Shown piece by piece: positions 39,780 through 48,226 of a DNA stretch of 64,000 bases. Made by a program: the position numbers and the translations under genes. Positions within the stretch are counted from its first letter, which is position 1. Every line of letters begins with the position of its first letter. The notes under the pieces were generated by a model. That model did no database searches and had not been told where the DNA came from. It saw nothing but the letters and a program-made list of their open reading frames with translations. The stretch comes from Neobacillus cucumis (lineage in GTDB: Bacteria; Bacillota; Bacilli; Bacillales_B; DSM-18226), in the NCBI RefSeq assembly GCF_023715505.1, contig NZ_JAMBOH010000006.1:1-64000 (forward strand). The letters run 5' to 3'.

Positions 39780-40141
39780 TTTCTTAGCTCCTAACTGACA
39801 ATGGTATGGTCTGTATCTTGGGTAACAAGCCACTCCGTCGTTTGTTACATTTCATCTATTAATGATTGATGATTTATTTTCGATAATCATACAACCAATC
39901 GAGAACATGGTCAATATAAAAATCTGACAATTCAAACAAATCAATTAATCTGGTAGCGTTTTCATCATTGGTCTAATAAGGAATTTATAAATAAAAAATT
40001 TTTAAAAAATTTTTTATTCTTTGAAACTGAGGAGAGGAAATTCGAAGAAATTTCAGTAGTAAGTAGGGGGGAGGAGTATAAAAGTCCAGTTGAAAACTAC
40101 TATGCTAATAAGTAAAAATGTTAGATTAATATAGTAGTTTA
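39780..40141. other. Upstream region of ilvD
   Basis: This 360-bp gap holds the CodY-like box (39997-40011), a hairpin GTAACAA/TTGTTAC (about 39815-39850, minus strand), and a weak terminator-like stem AAACTACTAT/ATAGTAGTTT (about 40095-40140) after the exonuclease gene. No coding potential. Confidence 0.45.
39997..40011. promoter_or_regulatory. CodY-box-like site upstream of ilvD
   Basis: AATTTTTAAAAAATT matches the CodY consensus AATTTTCWGAAAATT at 13 of 15 positions. It lies about 220 bp upstream of ilvD, a classic CodY target pathway. AT-rich context makes chance matches possible. Confidence 0.4.
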
Positions 40142-40876
40142 TCAACCAATTTTTGCTAAATGTTCATATACTTGTCGTAAATATCGGAAGCCTTTTTCCT
40201 CTGCTATCTGTAAATAATGTCTCCAAACTTTTGCTGTCATGATGGCATCACTAAGGGCATGGTGGCGATTTTCTACCTCAATGCCACATTCCTCGCAAAC
40301 TTCTTCAAGCGGGGCTGATTTCATATAGGGGTTTGATAGGCGGATGAGAAAAGAAGTATCGACAATCCGATGGTCGAATCTTGTTCGTAAGGCGTCGCTG
40401 GTGATTCTCTTCATAAACGCCTGCTCGTGACTGGCATGGTGTGCAACTAGAAGATCGCTTTTTATAAATTGAAAGAATTGCATTAACGCATCTTTAGCAA
40501 TCGGGGCAGTACTTAAATCTTCTTCGTGAATATTCGTTAAAGCAGAAATTTCACTCGATAATGGAAGATTCGATTTTACTAATGTATAAAAGGTCTCCTG
40601 TTCCTTTAATTGGCTTCCTGTCATTTTGACCGCACCAATCGAAATGATTTGGTCCCCCTTTTCGGGGTAAAAACCGGTCGTTTCTAAATCAAAGACCACA
40701 ACCCTTAATTCTTTTAACGGAACGTCCAAACTGTTCTTTTCTTTCATCTCTCTTTGAATTTCTCTAAGGAATGCCATTTGCTGCAGAGAGGATTGATTTG
40801 GTAAGCTGGCAAATAGATTTGAATTTGCTCTTCCAGATATTTGGCGGAAAAATTGGATCATATCATTCATTCTCAT
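40142..40876 (-). CDS. DnaQ-like 3'-5' exonuclease
   Basis: 244 residues. The DEDDh exonuclease motifs are VVFDLETTGFYPEKGDQIIS (Exo I, DxE), LLVAHHASHEQAFMKR (Exo II) and HHALSDAIMTAKVWRHYLQI (Exo III, HxAxxD). A 60-residue N-terminal helical extension precedes the fold. Homologues resemble the PolC proofreading domain and DNA-repair or RNA-trimming exonucleases. It overlaps the DUF294 gene by 14 bp, so the two are translationally coupled. Substrate unknown. Confidence 0.85.
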   Translation of the reverse strand: MRMNDMIQFFRQISGRANSNLFASLPNQSSLQQMAFLREIQREMKEKNSLDVPLKELRVVVFDLETTGFYPEKGDQIISIGAVKMTGSQLKEQETFYTLVKSNLPLSSEISALTNIHEEDLSTAPIAKDALMQFFQFIKSDLLVAHHASHEQAFMKRITSDALRTRFDHRIVDTSFLIRLSNPYMKSAPLEEVCEECGIEVENRHHALSDAIMTAKVWRHYLQIAEEKGFRYLRQVYEHLAKIG

Positions 40877-41849
40877 CTAAATCATCCTTTTCTATTAACC
40901 TTTTCATATTATGAAAGAGGACTGCACCGTTTTTAATGATTTCTTTAACCTCTCTGATCTGTTCTTTTGTCAGGCGGCTGACAGCTAAATAATGACCTGA
41001 GTCATAGTCCTTATGGTCAGAAAATAATAATCGGTAGGTTAGCAGCTTTAAGAACTGTTTTTTGAAAAAAGCTTTATCACTCGCAGGAAAATAGGAATCT
41101 GGTATTTTTTCAAGACGCAAAAGAGATGAGGTTTCGTACAATTTTTCTTTCATGGAGAGAAGACGGATTGCATTTACATATGGAAAAAGACCAATTTCTT
41201 TGATATTTAGTTTTCCGGCATGGGCCCCGTGTGTTTCTGCGAGAAGCTGGCCCAATACGTTGATTCCTTTTTTGAGATGAAGGGTATTGCTTAAAGATTT
41301 CATCAGTAAGTGATGTTGGTTCATGTTTTGATAAATATGTTCCTTTAACTTTTCAACATAGGCGGCATCGCCATAAATAGATCTTCCGTCTAGAAAGATG
41401 AGCAGATAGCGGATCGATTCCCAGGTTGATTCCAGCATCCATTTCGATAATTGCTGCTTCCATTCATTAAGTGATTTACACCAGAACGGGTTGCTGGCCA
41501 TTACGCCGCCGTCACAATATCTGTACCCTGCTTGATAGAGCCCTTTTGAGATTTCTTTTCCTAATGTTAGAAAGTAAGATTTGGCTTCGTTAGATGAAGC
41601 TAGATAAATAATTCCATGGTCTTGGTCACTCCACACAGATTGTTCCATCCTGCCAGCGCTGCCCATGACGAAGAATGTGAAAGGTGAAGGAGGAGGTCCA
41701 TATTGGCTCGAAACCTGATTAATTGCGATATCTGCCACGCGGTGGATTAATGTATCGTGCAGTTCGTTTAGTTTAAAATGGTCATGGCATACGTTTTTCA
41801 TATTGTCGTCGCGAAGCTGAACTAGTTCCATATATGGGTCAAGTTGCAC
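40863..41849 (-). CDS. DUF294 nucleotidyltransferase-like protein (GlnD N-terminal-like)
   Basis: 328 residues from GTG 41849, which has GGGGGTG five bases upstream. The open frame continues to 41918, but that part covers the amt terminator. FFVMGSAGRMEQSVWSDQDH carries the G-S-x-G-R...D-x-D signature of GlnD/DUF294 nucleotidyltransferases; the helical C-terminal half (from about 150) is the DUF294 C-terminal domain. No CBS domains, unlike many relatives. It sits between amt and an exonuclease, suggesting a nitrogen or nucleotide signalling role. There is no PII gene beside amt for it to modify. Confidence 0.75.
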   Translation of the reverse strand: MQLDPYMELVQLRDDNMKNVCHDHFKLNELHDTLIHRVADIAINQVSSQYGPPPSPFTFFVMGSAGRMEQSVWSDQDHGIIYLASSNEAKSYFLTLGKEISKGLYQAGYRYCDGGVMASNPFWCKSLNEWKQQLSKWMLESTWESIRYLLIFLDGRSIYGDAAYVEKLKEHIYQNMNQHHLLMKSLSNTLHLKKGINVLGQLLAETHGAHAGKLNIKEIGLFPYVNAIRLLSMKEKLYETSSLLRLEKIPDSYFPASDKAFFKKQFLKLLTYRLLFSDHKDYDSGHYLAVSRLTKEQIREVKEIIKNGAVLFHNMKRLIEKDDLDENE

Positions 41850-41867
41850 ATGTACACCCCCAAAATT

Positions 41868-41904
41868 CAAATAGCAGTCAATCCTTATTAAAGGGATTGA
41901 CTGC
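41868..41904 (-). terminator. Terminator of the ammonium transporter gene
   Basis: GCAGTCAATCC (41874-41884) pairs with GGATTGACTGC (41894-41904). The U-tract on the minus strand is weak (TATTTGAATTTT), so read-through into the DUF294 gene is plausible. Confidence 0.6.
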
Positions 41905-41921
41905 GTTTCATTATTCATTTC

Positions 41922-43184
41922 TTATTGAATTTTAAATTGTTGTTCTGCTTTTACCAATTCAGGGTATCCGTAGCTGCCATGCTCGCTCATATCAAGACCA
42001 ATAATTTCTTCTTCTTCAGTGACACGTAATCCATTCATTACTTTTTTCATCGCAGCTAAAAGAATGAAGGAGACAATAAAAGCGAAGGCTGCACAAGTGA
42101 AAACCCCTAATGCTTGAACACCGAGCTGATGTAATCCGCCCCCATAAAATAAACCGGGCTTACCAACAGTGGCTAATTCTTTTGTCGCGAAGAATCCATT
42201 AGATAAGGTCCCCCAAACCCCGGCAGTTCCGTGAACAGATAGAGCGGCAATTGGATCGTCTATTTTAATCTTCTCAAAGAATCTGATACTATAAAACACT
42301 AATATTCCAGCGATAAAACCAATTAATACTGCTGCCCATGTTTCTACGAAAGCACAGGAAGCTGTGATCGCTACAAGACCCGCTAAAGCACCGTTTAACA
42401 TCATTGGAACATCTGCTTTCCCTAATACGATCCAAGAAACGATCATCGCTGCTATGGTTCCAGCTGCAGCGGCAAGGTTGGTATTCATAGCAACAAATCC
42501 AAAGAACCCTTTGTCAACAGATAATGTACTACCTGCATTGAATCCGAACCAGCCAACCCATAATAGTAAGACGCTCAGGGCCGTGAATACTTGGTTGTGT
42601 CCTGCTAGGTTATTAGCGGAACCGTCTTTGTTATATTTTCCAATCCGTGGTTTTAATAGAATGGTAGCCGCAAGTGCTGCCATTGCACCAGTTAAGTGAA
42701 CAACTGTTGATCCAGCAAAGTCTTGTTTACCATGCTCAGCTAACCAGCCGCCTCCCCAAATCCAGTGAGCGATAGGAGGATAAACGATGACTGAGAAAAG
42801 AACGGCAAATACTAGATAAGCACTTAGTTTAGCACGCTCTGCAAAACCGCCAAACGCAATAGTAAGTGAAATACCTGCAAAGGCTAATTGGAATAAGAAG
42901 AAAACTGCGCCGGAAAGTGATAAACTGTCCATGTCATAGCCTGAATATAAGAAATTCGAGAAACCAATCAGTGAGTTACCTTTACCAAAAATTAAACCAA
43001 AACCAACTGCCCAAAATATAATGGAACTGATACTAAATGTTAGTATGGTTTTCCCCGCTATATGTCCTGCATTTTTCATCCGGGTTGATCCTGTTTCTAA
43101 GAGGATGAAACCGCCGATCATTAAAATAACTAGTACTGCTCCTAACATGACCCAAAGACTATTCATTAAGAATGTAGTATCCAT
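41922..43184 (-). CDS. amt: Ammonium transporter (Amt family)
   Basis: 420 residues with an N-terminal helix and eleven core helices. FSISSIIFWAVGFGLIFGKG, VVHLTGAMAALAATILLKPR (first pore histidine region), LLWVGWFGFNAGSTLSVDK and DDPIAALSVHGTAGVWGTLS (second histidine) are family motifs. It imports ammonium at low external levels. The C-terminal tail (EEEIIGLDMSEHGSYGYPEL) is the PII-contact motif although no glnK gene is adjacent. AAGGGGG precedes the ATG. A TnrA-like box lies 22 bp upstream. Confidence 0.95.
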   Translation of the reverse strand: MDTTFLMNSLWVMLGAVLVILMIGGFILLETGSTRMKNAGHIAGKTILTFSISSIIFWAVGFGLIFGKGNSLIGFSNFLYSGYDMDSLSLSGAVFFLFQLAFAGISLTIAFGGFAERAKLSAYLVFAVLFSVIVYPPIAHWIWGGGWLAEHGKQDFAGSTVVHLTGAMAALAATILLKPRIGKYNKDGSANNLAGHNQVFTALSVLLLWVGWFGFNAGSTLSVDKGFFGFVAMNTNLAAAAGTIAAMIVSWIVLGKADVPMMLNGALAGLVAITASCAFVETWAAVLIGFIAGILVFYSIRFFEKIKIDDPIAALSVHGTAGVWGTLSNGFFATKELATVGKPGLFYGGGLHQLGVQALGVFTCAAFAFIVSFILLAAMKKVMNGLRVTEEEEIIGLDMSEHGSYGYPELVKAEQQFKIQ

Positions 43185-43206
43185 TTATATTCCCCCTTAT
43201 TAATGA

Positions 43207-43223
43207 TGTTAATTTTTATAACA
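43207..43223 (-). promoter_or_regulatory. TnrA-like box upstream of amt
   Basis: On the minus strand TGTTATAAAAATTAACA matches TGTNANAWWWTNTNACA with one mismatch. It is only 22 bp from the start codon, too close for classical activation at -49, and overlaps a possible -10 (TATAAA). It is either a repressor-type site or a chance match. Confidence 0.4.
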
Positions 43224-43379
43224 TCCTCTGTAGTTGTAACTTTACAATAAGTTGAAGGTGCTATCTATAATTGTGGGAGATTTTCTAACATGGTTTTTGA
43301 AAAAGGGGAAATAATCTCCCTATGATATGTAAAAATAAAGCCTCGTTTCTGTTATAAGAATCGAGGGCTTTGTACTCGT

Positions 43380-43563
43380 TAAGGAAATTATAAAATTTTC
43401 GCTTGTGGATAACTATTAAAAAACGGACTATCGACGTCCAGCTCCAGCGCCCAGCCCCTCGATGGACTACAGCCACTCAGGGAATGAAGGCAAAGAACGC
43501 CTTCTTTCCCTGAGCATCTTATGATTGTCGGGGCTGTTCAAGGCGCTTGCGCCTTTGTTCTTT
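43380..43563. repeat. Dispersed GC-rich hairpin repeat, full-length copy
   Basis: About 185 bp between amt and tnrA. The left part (AAATTATAAAAT ... GGATAACTATT ... CGACGTCCAGCTCCAGCGCC) is shared with 26090-26160. The core folds as CCAGCGCCCAGCCCCTCGA against TCGGGGCTGTTCAAGGCGC, enclosing CTCAGGGAA...GAAGGC/GCCTTC...TTCCCTGAG, and ends GCGCTTGCGCC plus a T-rich tail. Related repeats occur in many Bacillaceae (recalled). It may double as terminator. Confidence 0.75.
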
Positions 43564-43565
43564 TA

Positions 43566-43892
43566 TCAATTTCTTCGGATTCCGAACTGGGCATTTAGCT
43601 GTCCTTGGATCATTTTGCGGCGTAAATCATCCTGATTTTGTTTCTTCTGTTCTCGTAGCAATTCCTTTCTAATTTCGTGTGTTTGAATTCCATCCTCAAT
43701 TTTGTTGGCGATATCCATTAACAATTCGACATCCGTAAAGGAAAATTTTCGGCTTCCGCCTGCAGATCTTTCGGGGAATATCAGCTTTCTTTCTTCATAA
43801 TATCGTATTTGTCTTTCGGAAAGTCCGGTTAAGTCTCTGACAATACCAATAGTAATAACCTTTTTATCTTTGTAAGACATATCTTTTCCCAT
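43566..43892 (-). CDS. tnrA: Nitrogen regulator TnrA (MerR family)
   Basis: 108 residues, the length of TnrA. The MerR helix-turn-helix [23 protein letters not shown] is followed by a short coiled region and the C-terminal signature [17 protein letters not shown], by which TnrA contacts feedback-inhibited glutamine synthetase. GlnR differs in this tail. It activates and represses nitrogen genes under nitrogen limitation. Candidate targets in this window are the puc-ure operon and amt. A degenerate box (TGTTAGCTATAGTTAGA, 43916-43932) lies 24 bp upstream and could mediate autoregulation. Start at ATG 43892; an in-frame ATG four codons later is possible. Confidence 0.88.
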   Translation of the reverse strand: MGKDMSYKDKKVITIGIVRDLTGLSERQIRYYEERKLIFPERSAGGSRKFSFTDVELLMDIANKIEDGIQTHEIRKELLREQKKQNQDDLRRKMIQGQLNAQFGIRRN

Positions 43893-44033
43893 TTTACTCG
43901 CTCACCACACCCCAATGTTAGCTATAGTTAGAATATTTTTAATATTATACGTTACATTTCCTCACATGAAAATGGATATTTGTATTTATATGTTTTATTT
44001 TTATGAATAAATTTTTTTTGGAGTAGAAGGATA

Positions 44034-44192
44034 TTATTTTTTTGAGGGCATTGACTTCTTATAAAGAATCTCCAGTTCACTGATTGTAAGTGATTGAAGC
44101 TCGGCGGATGAATAAAGCATATCGGAACCTGCTAACTTTTTAATATAAAATTGCTTTAATCGTTCAAGGCCTCTTCGTAAGTGGGTTGTCAA
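44034..44192 (-). CDS. FbpA-like small protein (Fur-regulated basic protein family)
   Basis: 52 residues from TTG 44192, preceded by AAAGGAGGG. The sequence THLRRGLERLKQFYIKKLAG followed by LQSLTISELEILYKKS matches the pattern of Fur-regulated FbpA proteins (basic helix, then L-x-L-T-L-S-E-L-E-x-x-Y). FbpA in B. subtilis belongs to the iron-sparing response. No Fur box was confirmed upstream. It is 21 bp downstream of the 45-residue gene and probably co-transcribed. Confidence 0.6.
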   Translation of the reverse strand: MTTHLRRGLERLKQFYIKKLAGSDMLYSSAELQSLTISELEILYKKSMPSKK

Positions 44193-44213
44193 CGTCTTTC
44201 CCTCCTTTAGATA

Positions 44214-44351
44214 CTAGGCGTTTTGTAATTTTCGTAAAAGTTCGTGTCCTTTAGAGCCCATAGTTTTCATAAGCTCTTCATATAATTCATCACGTAATTT
44301 ATCTAATTGTAAGATTTGCATCGCTAATTTAATTTCATATCGTTGATTCAT
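44214..44351 (-). CDS. 45-residue helical small protein
   Basis: ATG 44351 follows GAGGGGGAGAATTCAC, a strong ribosome site. The product (MNQRYEIKLAMQILQLDKLR, DELYEELMKTMGSKGHELLR) is predicted to be one or two amphipathic helices. It pairs with the FbpA-like gene just downstream. Not recognised; the helical hairpin vaguely recalls Spo0E-type peptides but lacks their signature. Confidence 0.6.
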   Translation of the reverse strand: MNQRYEIKLAMQILQLDKLRDELYEELMKTMGSKGHELLRKLQNA

Positions 44352-44636
44352 GTGAATTCTCCCCCTCGATTAGTTTATATTCAAAAATTAACTGATTTTT
44401 TTGCTCTTGTCAGTGAAGATGTTAGAAAGGTTAACAGGGTATTTTCTGGGGTGCCTGAATGTATTGAAAGGAATTCTTACGAATGAAAAGACTGTGTTAA
44501 ATTTGGCTGTTGATTTCCGCTCCAGGCACTTCGCTTTCCGCGGGCTCCCCAGCCCCGTACTCCCGCAGGAGTCTTCGTGCCTTCCGCTCCAAACAACATG
44601 CTCAACAATCAACAATAACCCTTTTACACAGCCAAT
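44352..44636. other. Intergenic stretch with a dispersed palindromic repeat
   Basis: It contains the repeat at 44503-44603 and otherwise only AT-rich promoter-like DNA for the minus-strand small genes. The long plus-strand frame 44401-45153 is antisense to the coiled-coil gene and not a gene. Confidence 0.4.
44503..44603. repeat. Bacillus-type dispersed imperfect palindrome
   Basis: GTTGATTTCCGCTCCAGGCAC ... TTTCCGCGGG on the left mirrors CCCGCAGGAGTCTTCGTGCC ... CCGCTCCAAACAAC on the right. Sequences of this form are scattered through many Bacillus genomes (from memory); function unknown. Confidence 0.6.
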
Positions 44637-44664
44637 GAAAAAGAACCGGCCAAAGACCGGTTCT
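44637..44664 (-). terminator. Terminator of the coiled-coil protein gene
   Basis: GAACCGG and CCGGTTC arms, with TTTTT on the minus strand, just after the stop at 44674. Confidence 0.8.
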
Positions 44665-44673
44665 CATGATGCT

Positions 44674-45030
44674 TTAAAATTCTCCTTCAAAAGGTGTAAA
44701 TGGAATGCGGAGGCGATTTTCGATTGCTCTAACCCGTTGATTGACGCGTTGGAGCCGTCTTTGCAATTGGGCTACATCCCGCTGGAGCTGATTAATTTCT
44801 CTTTCTTGACGCTCATTTTGCCTTTCAAGCTGATTAACTCGACGTTCAAGCTGCTGGGGCTGCCGATCTGGATCATATTGGTCAATCGGAGCATAGTGAT
44901 TCATTTGATCAATTGGAGCATAAGAATGAAATGGTTCATTTGGACTGTAGGAAGGGTATTGTTCTACTGGAACATAGGTATGATACTCAGTTGGCATTTG
45001 TGGACCTTGATAATAACCGTAGGGATTCAT
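44674..45030 (-). CDS. Tyr/Pro-rich coiled-coil small protein, possibly spore-related
   Basis: 118 residues. The N-terminal half has tandem [25 protein letters not shown] segments, rich in tyrosine and proline. The C-terminal half ([20 protein letters not shown] onward) is a heptad coiled coil about 45 residues long, ending [19 protein letters not shown] precedes ATG 45030. Coat proteins often have this composition, but no family was recognised. Confidence 0.7.
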   Translation of the reverse strand: MNPYGYYQGPQMPTEYHTYVPVEQYPSYSPNEPFHSYAPIDQMNHYAPIDQYDPDRQPQQLERRVNQLERQNERQEREINQLQRDVAQLQRRLQRVNQRVRAIENRLRIPFTPFEGEF

Positions 45031-45447
45031 TTAGGCATCTCTCCTTGTGTGATAGTACCCTATAGATTATGTAGTCGAATGCAGTGGGAAACGGCGTATG
45101 CCTATAAAGGAAATTTGATTCAGAAATATAGGGATAGTTCATTAAATTTATAAAAAACTTATATTCTTCAAAAAAATGGAAATCCATATTTTATTAAAAA
45201 TTAGTATATTGCTATTGGGGAATTATAGAAAAGTATTTCGATTTTACTATTCCAGAACATAGGATACAGGAGTATTTAGTATAAAAACTTCTATAATAGA
45301 TAGGTGATTTTAGTTTATTAATTTATTAATATAGTAAGAAAATAAAATATTGAATAAAAACACAAAACAAGTTATAATCACTTATAGTCTTAATATTATT
45401 AATCTTGTAAAATTAATATTATATAAAAATAATTAGGAGGTTCAAAC
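45031..45447. other. AT-rich intergenic region before the ABC importer
   Basis: A 417-bp divergent region with very high AT content and no gene. Several TATAAT-like hexamers lie at 45290-45430. No TnrA, CodY or T-box signature was found upstream of the importer. Confidence 0.4.
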
Positions 45448-46248
45448 ATGAAAAAAATGAAGTTAGTTTCAACGCTCATGGTGGTTGGATTACTCTTGCT
45501 GCTATCAGCTTGTGGAACAAGTAAAACAGGGAACAGCGAGAAGAAAACACTTAGAGTTGTAACCGATGCTGCCTATGCACCATTTGAATACCAGGAAAAA
45601 GGCAAAGTCGTCGGTTTCGATGTTGATTTTGTTAACGCTGTTGCTGAGGAAGCAGGTTTCAATGTAAACATTGAACATGTTGGCTGGGATCCAATCTTTG
45701 TAGAAATCGAAAAGAAGACAGCAGATTTCGCTGTATCTGCGATTACCATCACTCCAGAACGTCAACAGAGCTATGACTTTACTGTTCCATATTTCCTATC
45801 AAAAAATGAAATCTTAGTGCCAAAGGGAAGTTCAATTAAGAGTGCGAAAGATTTAGAGGGCAAAAAGGTTGCGGTTCAAAATGGAACGACTGGACAGGAA
45901 GTAGTCGAAAAATTATTTGGGAAAAATAACCCTAATATTAAAAAGTTTAAAAATAACAATCTAGCCATCCTTGAATTGAAAAATGGCGGAGCTGACGCAG
46001 TTGTTGCGGATAACACAGTTATTGAAACATATGTTAAAAATAATCCAAAAGATAATTTCGAATTCATTGAAGACGATACTGCTTTTTCAAAGGAATTTTA
46101 TGGTCTATTATTACCGAAGGACAGTAAGTTGAAGCCTGAACTTGATAAGGCAGTTAAGGCAGTAATTAACAATGGAACATATGCAAAAATCTATAAAAAG
46201 TGGTTTGGGGTTGAACCAGATACCCAAACATTAAAAGACCAACAATAG
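45448..46248 (+). CDS. Polar amino-acid ABC transporter substrate-binding lipoprotein
   Basis: 266 residues. The signal peptide MVVGLLLLLSACGTS has the lipobox LSAC, so it is anchored outside the membrane. The SBP_bac_3 fold follows: LRVVTDAAYAPFEYQEKGKV, VGFDVDFVNAVAEEAGFNVN, ADFAVSAITITPERQQSYDF. The R in PERQQS is the usual carboxylate ligand. Specificity (Gln, Arg or cystine types) cannot be settled. TTAGGAGG precedes ATG 45448. It is first gene of a three-gene importer operon. Confidence 0.9.
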   Translation: MKKMKLVSTLMVVGLLLLLSACGTSKTGNSEKKTLRVVTDAAYAPFEYQEKGKVVGFDVDFVNAVAEEAGFNVNIEHVGWDPIFVEIEKKTADFAVSAITITPERQQSYDFTVPYFLSKNEILVPKGSSIKSAKDLEGKKVAVQNGTTGQEVVEKLFGKNNPNIKKFKNNNLAILELKNGGADAVVADNTVIETYVKNNPKDNFEFIEDDTAFSKEFYGLLLPKDSKLKPELDKAVKAVINNGTYAKIYKKWFGVEPDTQTLKDQQ

Positions 46249-46258
46249 TACTCTATTG

Positions 46259-46300
46259 AAATTGCGTAACTTCTATCTAATAGGCAGTTACGCAATTTTT
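46259..46300 (+). terminator. Intra-operon stem-loop after the binding-protein gene
   Basis: AAATTGCGTAACT and AGTTACGCAATTTTT form a 13-bp stem with a T tail between the binding-protein and permease genes. It probably causes partial termination, or stabilises the upstream mRNA, so that binding protein is made in excess. Confidence 0.75.
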
Positions 46301-46348
46301 GGTTAATAAACAAACTGGACAACGAACAATCTAAGCGGGGGGATCATA

Positions 46349-47005
46349 ATGGATTTTAGGTGGGATATCATCGTTGATTATGCACCTTTACTTTTAAAGG
46401 GTACATTGTTAACGATTGGTTTTTCAATTGCTAGTATTATATTTGGTACCATTCTTGGTTTATTTATTGGATTAGGAAAATTGATGAAAAATAAGCTCTA
46501 TTCCATGCCGTTTAGATGGTACATTAACTTTTTCCGAGGCACACCATTAATGGTGCAAATTCTATTAATTCATTTTGCTGTTGTTCCCGCATTTCTCAGT
46601 ACCACAAATGCAATTGTGGCAGCCATCCTAGCACTTTCTTTAAACTCGGCTGCATATGTGGCGGAAATATTCCGGGCTGGGATTCAGTCTATTGATAAGG
46701 GGCAAATGGAGGCAGCTCGTTCTCTTGGGATGACACATGGACAAGCTATGCGTTATGTTATCTTACCACAAGCCTTTAAACGGATGATTCCTCCGCTTGG
46801 GAATGAATTTATTGTTTTGATAAAGGATTCGTCATTGGCAGCATTGATTGCAGCCCCTGAGTTGATGTACTGGGGACAAGCTATGCAAGGGGAGTATATG
46901 CGTCCGTGGGAGCCATATCTTTCATCAGCGGCGATTTATCTAGTGTTAACCTTATCTTTAAACTTCCTATTAGGAAAACTTGAAAGGAGGTTCGCAACAG
47001 AATGA
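46349..47005 (+). CDS. Polar amino-acid ABC transporter permease
   Basis: 218 residues with about five membrane helices. [39 protein letters not shown] and the EAA loop [24 protein letters not shown] identify the His/Glu/Gln/Arg permease family. It likely functions as a homodimer since only one permease gene is present. GCGGGGGG precedes ATG 46349. Its stop overlaps the ATPase start by 4 bp. Confidence 0.9.
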   Translation: MDFRWDIIVDYAPLLLKGTLLTIGFSIASIIFGTILGLFIGLGKLMKNKLYSMPFRWYINFFRGTPLMVQILLIHFAVVPAFLSTTNAIVAAILALSLNSAAYVAEIFRAGIQSIDKGQMEAARSLGMTHGQAMRYVILPQAFKRMIPPLGNEFIVLIKDSSLAALIAAPELMYWGQAMQGEYMRPWEPYLSSAAIYLVLTLSLNFLLGKLERRFATE

Positions 47006-47724
47006 TTCAGGTGAAAAATTTAAAGAAGTCGTTCGGGACGAATGAGGTCCTCAAAGATATTAATGTTACGGTTAAGCCAAAAGAGGTAGTAGTTGTGATT
47101 GGTCCTTCCGGTTCAGGAAAGTCGACGTTTCTTCGCTGCATCAACATGCTTGAATCAATTACGGGTGGACAAATCCTGATTGAGGGCGTTGATATTACCG
47201 ATAAAAAAACAGATATCAATAAAATTCGGACCGAGGTTGGAATGGTGTTTCAACAATTTAATCTTTTCCCTCATAAGAAGGTTATTGATAATATTATGCT
47301 TGCACCGATGAAGGTAAGGAATATACCTGCAGATAAGGCGAGGGCTAAAGGGATGGAGCTGCTGCGTAAGGTCGGTCTTGAGGATAAAGCAGATGCCTAT
47401 CCGGATTCTTTATCAGGTGGACAGAAGCAACGGGTGGCGATTGCCAGGGCGCTGGCGATGGAACCGAAGATAATGCTGTTTGATGAACCAACCTCTGCGC
47501 TTGACCCAGAGATGGTTGGTGAGGTATTAGAGGTAATGAAGGATCTTGCTAAAGAGGGCATGACGATGGTGGTCGTAACTCACGAAATGGGTTTTGCGAA
47601 AGAAGTGGGGGACCGGGTCATCTTTATGGACGGCGGATTAGTAGTAGAAGAAAAAGTTCCAACTGAGTTGTTCGATAATCCACAAGAGGAACGGACGAGG
47701 GCATTTTTGAGTAAAGTATTATAA
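47002..47724 (+). CDS. Polar amino-acid ABC transporter ATPase
   Basis: 240 residues. Walker [19 protein letters not shown]-loop [14 protein letters not shown], signature [17 protein letters not shown], Walker [21 protein letters not shown] and the H-loop [13 protein letters not shown] are all present and standard. It energises the importer encoded by the two preceding genes. AGGAGG lies in the 3' end of the permease gene. Confidence 0.95.
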   Translation: MIQVKNLKKSFGTNEVLKDINVTVKPKEVVVVIGPSGSGKSTFLRCINMLESITGGQILIEGVDITDKKTDINKIRTEVGMVFQQFNLFPHKKVIDNIMLAPMKVRNIPADKARAKGMELLRKVGLEDKADAYPDSLSGGQKQRVAIARALAMEPKIMLFDEPTSALDPEMVGEVLEVMKDLAKEGMTMVVVTHEMGFAKEVGDRVIFMDGGLVVEEKVPTELFDNPQEERTRAFLSKVL

Positions 47725-47757
47725 CTTTTTTATTGGGGGCCTAAGAGGCTCCTATTT

Positions 47758-47930
47758 ATTTGGTCTTGTATCTGGTGGAATATGCCTGAGAAGCTCCAAT
47801 TTTGGGTGGAACGGTCAAAATTAAAAATAATTTTGCCTATGCTGGTGCTACCTTTTAGTTTAACGGTCATAAAAAAATTATTATGCAAGATAGTGAGAAT
47901 TTTTCAGCGAAACGATCACATTTCCAAAAA
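47758..47930. repeat. Degenerate 52-bp repeat array after the ABC operon
   Basis: GGTC motifs at 47762, 47813, 47865 (and GATC at about 47914) define units of 51, 52 and 49 bp. Within units TGC, then TTTT, then AACGGTC recur in register. The units are much diverged. No coding potential. Confidence 0.5.
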
Positions 47931-47950
47931 AATAAAAAGATGACTACTCA

Positions 47951-48220
47951 TCATCTCTTCCATCTCTCAAGCTTATGAATATTTCTTGTAAACATCCCAG
48001 CAATGAATTTGGGCATTCCAAATTCAACAATCTTCTCTTTTACTCGTTGTTCCATTTCTTCCACCGTTATATTAGGAAGAGTAAATTCGCCATCCATAAA
48101 GCAGTGGCTGCAATATTTAGTGCTTTTGGTTTCATTTTTCTCCGTTCCGCCGCCTAACTCATCTTTTGCTAAAGGCATCCCACAGCTTTGACAGTTTTTA
48201 TAAACTCCCAATTTCCACAC
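47951..48220 (-). CDS. Small zinc-ribbon protein
   Basis: 89 residues. CQSCGMPLAKDELGGGTEKN with a later YCSHCFMDGEFTLPNITVEE forms a C-x2-C ... C-x2-C zinc ribbon typical of the putative zinc-ribbon family; a helical tail follows. GTG 48220 is used here; TTG 48211 after GGGGTG is an equally good start. Function unknown. It is 6 bp from the neighbouring hypothetical gene and probably co-transcribed. Confidence 0.75.
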   Translation of the reverse strand: MWKLGVYKNCQSCGMPLAKDELGGGTEKNETKSTKYCSHCFMDGEFTLPNITVEEMEQRVKEKIVEFGMPKFIAGMFTRNIHKLERWKR

Positions 48221-48226
48221 CCCATT

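Noticed and set aside
41850..41918. N-terminal extension of the DUF294 protein to ATG 41918
   Set aside because: This stretch encodes the terminator hairpin of amt; GTG 41849 has a proper ribosome binding site.
43285..43476. 63-residue minus-strand frame
   Set aside because: It lies in the dispersed hairpin repeat between amt and tnrA and has no protein-like features.
44401..45153. 250-residue plus-strand reading frame
   Set aside because: It runs antisense through the coiled-coil gene, a dispersed repeat and that gene's terminator; no ribosome site.
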